This document shows positions 15,072 through 17,812 of a stretch of 17,812 nt of DNA, piece after piece. A program made the position numbers and the translations under genes. The DNA lies in the NCBI RefSeq assembly GCF_036641015.1, contig NZ_JAVWFO010000036.1, positions 1-17,812 on the forward strand, read 5' to 3'. The notes under the pieces are model-generated. The model ran no database searches. It was not told where the DNA came from and was given only the letters and a program-made list of their open reading frames with translations. The first letter of the stretch is position 1; every line of letters begins with the position of its first letter. This stretch comes from Anaerorhabdus sp036641015. Its GTDB lineage: Bacteria; Bacillota_I; Bacilli_A; Erysipelotrichales; Erysipelotrichaceae.

Positions 15072-15503
15072 ATGATTTATAGTAGTGATGATATTAAAAA
15101 AATAATTCCTCATCGTTATCCATTTTTATTGGTTGATACAATAGAATCAATTGAAGGTGATAAGATTGTTGGGAAGAAATGTGTTAGTACAAATGAAATG
15201 CATTTTGTAGGACACTTTCCAGATAAGCAAGTGATGCCAGGAGTATTAATTCTTGAATCACTTGCTCAAACAGGTGCAGTATTATTACTTTCGATTCCTG
15301 AGAATAAGGGAAAGATTGCATTGTTTGCAGGAATTAATAAAGCTAGATTTAAGCGTCAAGTAGTACCGGGTGATGTTTTAATGTTAGAGGTAGAATTAGT
15401 TAAAGTTAGAATGGGAATTGGATTTGCAAATGCTAAGGCAACTGTTGATGGTCAATTGGCATGTGAAGCAGAACTTATGTTTGCGATTGATAATTCGAAA
15501 TAG
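15072..15503 (+). CDS. fabZ: 3-hydroxyacyl-ACP dehydratase
   Basis: A 143-residue hot-dog-fold dehydratase acting on 3-hydroxyacyl-ACP. IIPHRYPFLLVD (11-22) and VGHFPDKQVMPGVLILESLAQ (46-66) supply catalytic His48 and Glu62. An upstream TTG at 15057 is in frame, but GGGAGG at 15059-15064 would then lie inside the gene, whereas it is 7 bases before ATG 15072, so I chose ATG 15072. That leaves two bases after the fabF stop. It is the only dehydratase in the operon; no FabA, FabM or second FabZ (FabN-like) is seen, which bears on how unsaturated fatty acids might arise. Confidence 0.96.
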   Translation: MIYSSDDIKKIIPHRYPFLLVDTIESIEGDKIVGKKCVSTNEMHFVGHFPDKQVMPGVLILESLAQTGAVLLLSIPENKGKIALFAGINKARFKRQVVPGDVLMLEVELVKVRMGIGFANAKATVDGQLACEAELMFAIDNSK

Positions 15504-15512
15504 AGGTAGAAA

Positions 15513-15830
15513 ATGATAGTAGGTATTGGGTGTGATATTTGCATGATTGAGCGAGTTAATTTAAACATAGCATCTAAGATATTAACGAATAATGAGATGG
15601 TTGAATTCAACAAGTTACAAGCAAATAGACAAAAAGAATGGTTAGCTGGAAGATTTGCAGCGAAAGAAGCAATTATAAAAGCAACAGGTATTCTTATAAT
15701 GAGTGAAATAGAAATAATAACATCTAAAGAAGGTAAACCAATTTGTATGATTGATGGATTAAAAATTCATGTTTCTATCAGTCATGATGGCGATTATGCA
15801 ATGGCACAAGTGGTAGCTGAAAATGTTTAG
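15513..15830 (+). CDS. acpS: Holo-[acyl-carrier-protein] synthase
   Basis: AcpS attaches 4'-phosphopantetheine from CoA to the ACP serine. It has MIVGIGCDI with metal-binding Asp8, the family motif LAGRFAAKEAIIKATG with Glu52, and the C-terminal VSISHDGDYAMAQVV. At 105 residues it is somewhat shorter than the usual 115-125; the missing residues fall between the first two motifs and after the central helix, not in conserved positions. GAGGT lies upstream of ATG. Its presence in the same operon as acpP makes sense, since new ACP needs this modification. It overlaps plsC by eight bases. Confidence 0.93.
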   Translation: MIVGIGCDICMIERVNLNIASKILTNNEMVEFNKLQANRQKEWLAGRFAAKEAIIKATGILIMSEIEIITSKEGKPICMIDGLKIHVSISHDGDYAMAQVVAENV

Positions 15831-16503
15831 AATATTTAAAGGAATTATCTATGTTTTAATTACATGGTTTAGTGCTAAAAAAGTAGAACATAAATCTTTT
15901 AGTATACGGTATCAAACTACAAGAGAATGTTGTTTGGAATTTCTAAGAATTGTAAAAACACCAGTATTATCTAACGATGTTGATTTGCCTAATGGAGCAG
16001 TATTGTTTGTATCAAATCATCAAGGAACAATGGATCCGCTTATTATTGTCGCGGCTATTCAAAAACCCACTACATTCATATCTAAAAAAGAAAATAAAAA
16101 AATTCCAGTAATTAATACATGGGCTAGAATATTGGATTTAATATATTTTGATCGCAATGATCAGTCTAGTGCAATTAAAATGTTAAGAGAGGCATCACGC
16201 TGGTTAAAAGATGGGAATTCAGTATTAATATTTCCAGAAGGTACAAGGTCAAAATGTAAAACAGTGAATACATTTCATGAAGCGGCACTTAAACCTGCTT
16301 ATCTAGGTAAGGCAAGTATTGTGCCAATTACACTGCATAATGTATTTGAAGATTTTAATAATATTAAAACTAAAACGCCATATCGAGTAACTATCGGCAA
16401 GCCATTATTATATGAAGATTATAAAGATAAAGATTTAAAAGAATTAGCTAAATATTTACATGATGAAATTAAAAAACCAATATTAAATGAAAGCCAATCG
16501 TAG
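15823..16503 (+). CDS. plsC: 1-acyl-sn-glycerol-3-phosphate acyltransferase (PlsC family)
   Basis: A 226-residue membrane-associated acyltransferase that probably adds the second acyl chain to lysophosphatidic acid, giving phosphatidic acid. Block I is NHQGTMD (65-71; H-X4-D with His66 and Asp71), block II lies near YFDRND (109-114), block III is FPEGTRSK (137-144) and block IV lies around IVPIT (166-170). A hydrophobic N-terminal helix (about 4-17) would anchor it to the membrane. It closes the operon and links fatty-acid output to phospholipids. The ribosome site is weak (GTGGT), so translation may be coupled to acpS. The stop codon sits in the loop of a hairpin. Confidence 0.92.
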   Translation: MFRIFKGIIYVLITWFSAKKVEHKSFSIRYQTTRECCLEFLRIVKTPVLSNDVDLPNGAVLFVSNHQGTMDPLIIVAAIQKPTTFISKKENKKIPVINTWARILDLIYFDRNDQSSAIKMLREASRWLKDGNSVLIFPEGTRSKCKTVNTFHEAALKPAYLGKASIVPITLHNVFEDFNNIKTKTPYRVTIGKPLLYEDYKDKDLKELAKYLHDEIKKPILNESQS

Positions 16504-16513
16504 GATTGGCTTT
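16490..16513 (+). terminator. Hairpin at the end of the fatty-acid operon
   Basis: AAAGCCAATC (16490-16499) pairs perfectly over 10 bp with GATTGGCTTT (16504-16513) around loop GTAG. The plsC stop TAG forms part of the loop. Only three T end the stem and AGTC follows, so it may be a weak terminator or a transcript-end stabiliser. It is symmetric and could also serve any minus-strand transcript. Confidence 0.6.
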
Positions 16514-16527
16514 AGTCATATATGAAA

Positions 16528-16706
16528 TTATTGAAATGATGAGAAAGTATACTCGTATAAATCAGAGCGATAAAATGTAATTGTATATTGAAAAGGAACT
16601 TCTTCTTCAATATAACGGATTGATATGCTTTTTAATAGAGCGTGACTTTTTGTTTCTAATAAAGTAATTTGATCATCAGTACCTTCTACAGCACTCAGGT
16701 TTATTA
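16528..16706 (-). pseudogene. C-terminal remnant of a GntR-family regulator (UTRA domain)
   Basis: Read on the minus strand, about 57 codons before TAA (complement of 16528-16530) encode LSAVEGTDDQ, then LKSISIRYIEEEVPFQYT, then FYRSDLYEYTF. This matches the last strands of the UTRA ligand-binding domain of HutC/GntR regulators, where a conserved stretch of the form I-x-Y-x-E-x-x-P-hydrophobic-x-Y-(S/T) is followed by YR-D-Y-F. The upstream part of the domain and the whole DNA-binding domain are missing; the frame stays open only a short way further before a TGA. It is thus a gene relic. The rest of 16514-16885 holds only the promoter of the next gene and AT-rich sequence without a recognisable feature. 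Confidence 0.6.
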
Positions 16707-16827
16707 TAATTAAAAAAGAAAGTTTTAAAAATTTAAAACATCATTAGTTAAAGATACTTTGTTATCTTACAAACCTTTCTCGGTTAAGAATATTTTCGTA
16801 TATTTAAATAAGTCATAAAATATTACA

Positions 16828-16856
16828 TTGACACACAGATATAGGTAACGTATATT
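16828..16856 (+). promoter_or_regulatory. Sigma-A promoter of the methyltransferase gene
   Basis: -35 TTGACA (16828-16833), 17-base spacer, -10 TATATT (16851-16856). AGAAGGAG, centred near 16876, precedes ATG 16886. The near-consensus boxes suggest independent, fairly strong transcription. Confidence 0.75.
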
Positions 16857-16885
16857 TAGTCTACTCATGCGAGAAGGAGATTGAA

Positions 16886-17785
16886 ATGATAAGTGATAGC
16901 ATTCTTGAAGAAATGTCTCAAGTAATTGAAAATCAATTCATTGTTAATAATAGTAAAAATATTTTTTGTAATACAAATCAGCTTTTATTTCATGAAGATA
17001 CAATGAATAGAATATTGAAATTAAGAGAACATATCCATGATATATCATCGGAACAAATAAATTATTTAGCATTTAAATACCAAAATCATTTTATATCTCA
17101 GTTTTACGCTATAAATCAGTATACATATTTTGATCAAGAATCTTTGCAGGATATTACAAATATTTTTATTAGTTTGATAAATGAATTAAAGGATCCCTCA
17201 ATATCAATATTAGATATAGAAAATAGGCACTTTAATAAAATTCTTGATTTTATTAAAATCAGTAATCCATCTCTTTTTGAAATAAATAAAAATGACAATA
17301 AAGTATCAAAACAATTTGTATGTGCGCAATATACAGGTGAATTTTTATGTGATTTATTAAGTATTAATGTATCTAATATGAAAGGTAAAGTATTGGATAT
17401 AGGGTGTGGATTAGATGGACAGCTTGTAACATATCTTCGTAAGATGAATATTGAAGCATATGGAATTGATAGGGAAACTAACACGACTTGGTGTACATCA
17501 GTTGATTGGTTTATATATGAATATGATATTGAAAAATGGGATTTAATAATATCTAATCTTTCATTTTCTAGTCATTTTTTATATCATCACTTACATAATG
17601 AAAAAATATCTGATCAGTATGCATCTACTTATATGAGAATACTATCTTCATTAAAAAAAGAAGGGCAATGGATGTATGCTCCTTCAATTCCTTTTTTTGA
17701 AAATTTATTACCTAAAGAAGTATATAAAATAGAAAGAAATCAAATCAATAAAGATTTCTCAAGAACCATTATTACAAAATTATAG
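16886..17785 (+). CDS. Class I SAM-dependent methyltransferase, substrate unknown
   Basis: A 299-residue cytoplasmic protein with two parts. The first 145 residues are helical, rich in Asn, Ile and Phe, and unrecognised. The second half is a Rossmann methyltransferase: motif I VLDIGCGLDGQLVTYL (169-184) binds SAM, the acidic end of strand 2 is Asp195 in AYGIDRE, and WDLIISNLSFSSHFL (218-232) matches motif IV. No substrate-specific signature is visible; the NLSF in place of NPPY/DPPY argues against an N6-adenine or N4-cytosine methylase. The start has a strong ribosome site and its own promoter. It lies next to a decayed GntR regulator and is more AT-rich than the fab genes, so it may be part of a variable region. 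It stops at TAG 17783-17785. Confidence 0.85.
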   Translation: MISDSILEEMSQVIENQFIVNNSKNIFCNTNQLLFHEDTMNRILKLREHIHDISSEQINYLAFKYQNHFISQFYAINQYTYFDQESLQDITNIFISLINELKDPSISILDIENRHFNKILDFIKISNPSLFEINKNDNKVSKQFVCAQYTGEFLCDLLSINVSNMKGKVLDIGCGLDGQLVTYLRKMNIEAYGIDRETNTTWCTSVDWFIYEYDIEKWDLIISNLSFSSHFLYHHLHNEKISDQYASTYMRILSSLKKEGQWMYAPSIPFFENLLPKEVYKIERNQINKDFSRTIITKL

Positions 17786-17812
17786 TAATTCTAATTCATC
17801 CATAAATTTTGC
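17780..17812 (-). CDS. Possible C-terminal tip of a convergent gene cut by the window end
   Basis: On the minus strand the last bases read AKFMDELELL followed by TAA (complement of 17780-17782). The sequence looks like a plausible protein C-terminus, and it would converge on the methyltransferase with a six-base overlap. Only ten codons are visible, so chance cannot be excluded. Confidence 0.2.
   Translation of the reverse strand, partial: AKFMDELELL

Noticed and set aside
16886..17785. DNA adenine or cytosine methylase of a restriction system
   Set aside because: The motif IV region reads NLSF rather than NPPY, DPPY or the PC motif, and no restriction or specificity gene is nearby.

Overview
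The window comes from an AT-rich, Gram-positive-type bacterium using the standard code. Low-GC codon usage, Shine-Dalgarno sites of the AGGAGG/AGGTGAT type, a FabK-type rather than FabI-type enoyl reductase and a single long acc-fab operon point to Bacillota. An Erysipelotrichia-like lineage is my best guess, but this rests on gene content and not on a search.

Layout. (1) Positions 1-510 hold the 3' part of a glutathione peroxidase gene with an intrinsic terminator. (2) Positions 572-1486 hold murB. (3) Positions 1487-5320 form an unusually AT-rich accessory stretch: a decayed gene of unknown family, a 534-residue ABC exporter half-transporter, a helix-turn-helix plus TPR-like regulator of RNPP/Rgg type, a possible 13-residue hydrophobic micro-ORF, and a terminator. 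(4) Positions 5359-16513 hold a complete fatty-acid synthesis operon with its own control region: acpP-accB-accC-accD-accA-fabH-fabK-(second fabK-like flavoprotein)-fabD-fabG-fabF-fabZ-acpS-plsC. (5) Positions 16514-17812 hold the remnant of a GntR/UTRA regulator on the minus strand, then a methyltransferase gene with its own strong promoter.

How the operon works together. AccB, AccC, AccD and AccA make malonyl-CoA, and FabD moves the malonyl group to ACP (AcpP), which AcpS activates. FabH starts the chain. FabF, FabG, FabZ and FabK run the elongation cycle. PlsC passes acyl groups into phosphatidic acid. Genes overlap or nearly touch from accB to plsC, which suggests one transcript and translational coupling. 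The exception is a terminator-like hairpin between acpP and accB, which could leave acpP more abundant than the rest.

Most interesting points. The second FabK-like protein carries a C-terminal four-cysteine cluster (C294, C297, C301, C309) that recalls the iron-sulfur flavoenzyme FabX of Helicobacter pylori, and the operon shows no other unsaturated-fatty-acid enzyme. A perfect 13-bp-arm palindrome abuts the -35 box of the operon promoter although no fatty-acid regulator gene is present. The exporter, RNPP-like regulator and micro-ORF could form a small peptide-signalling module.
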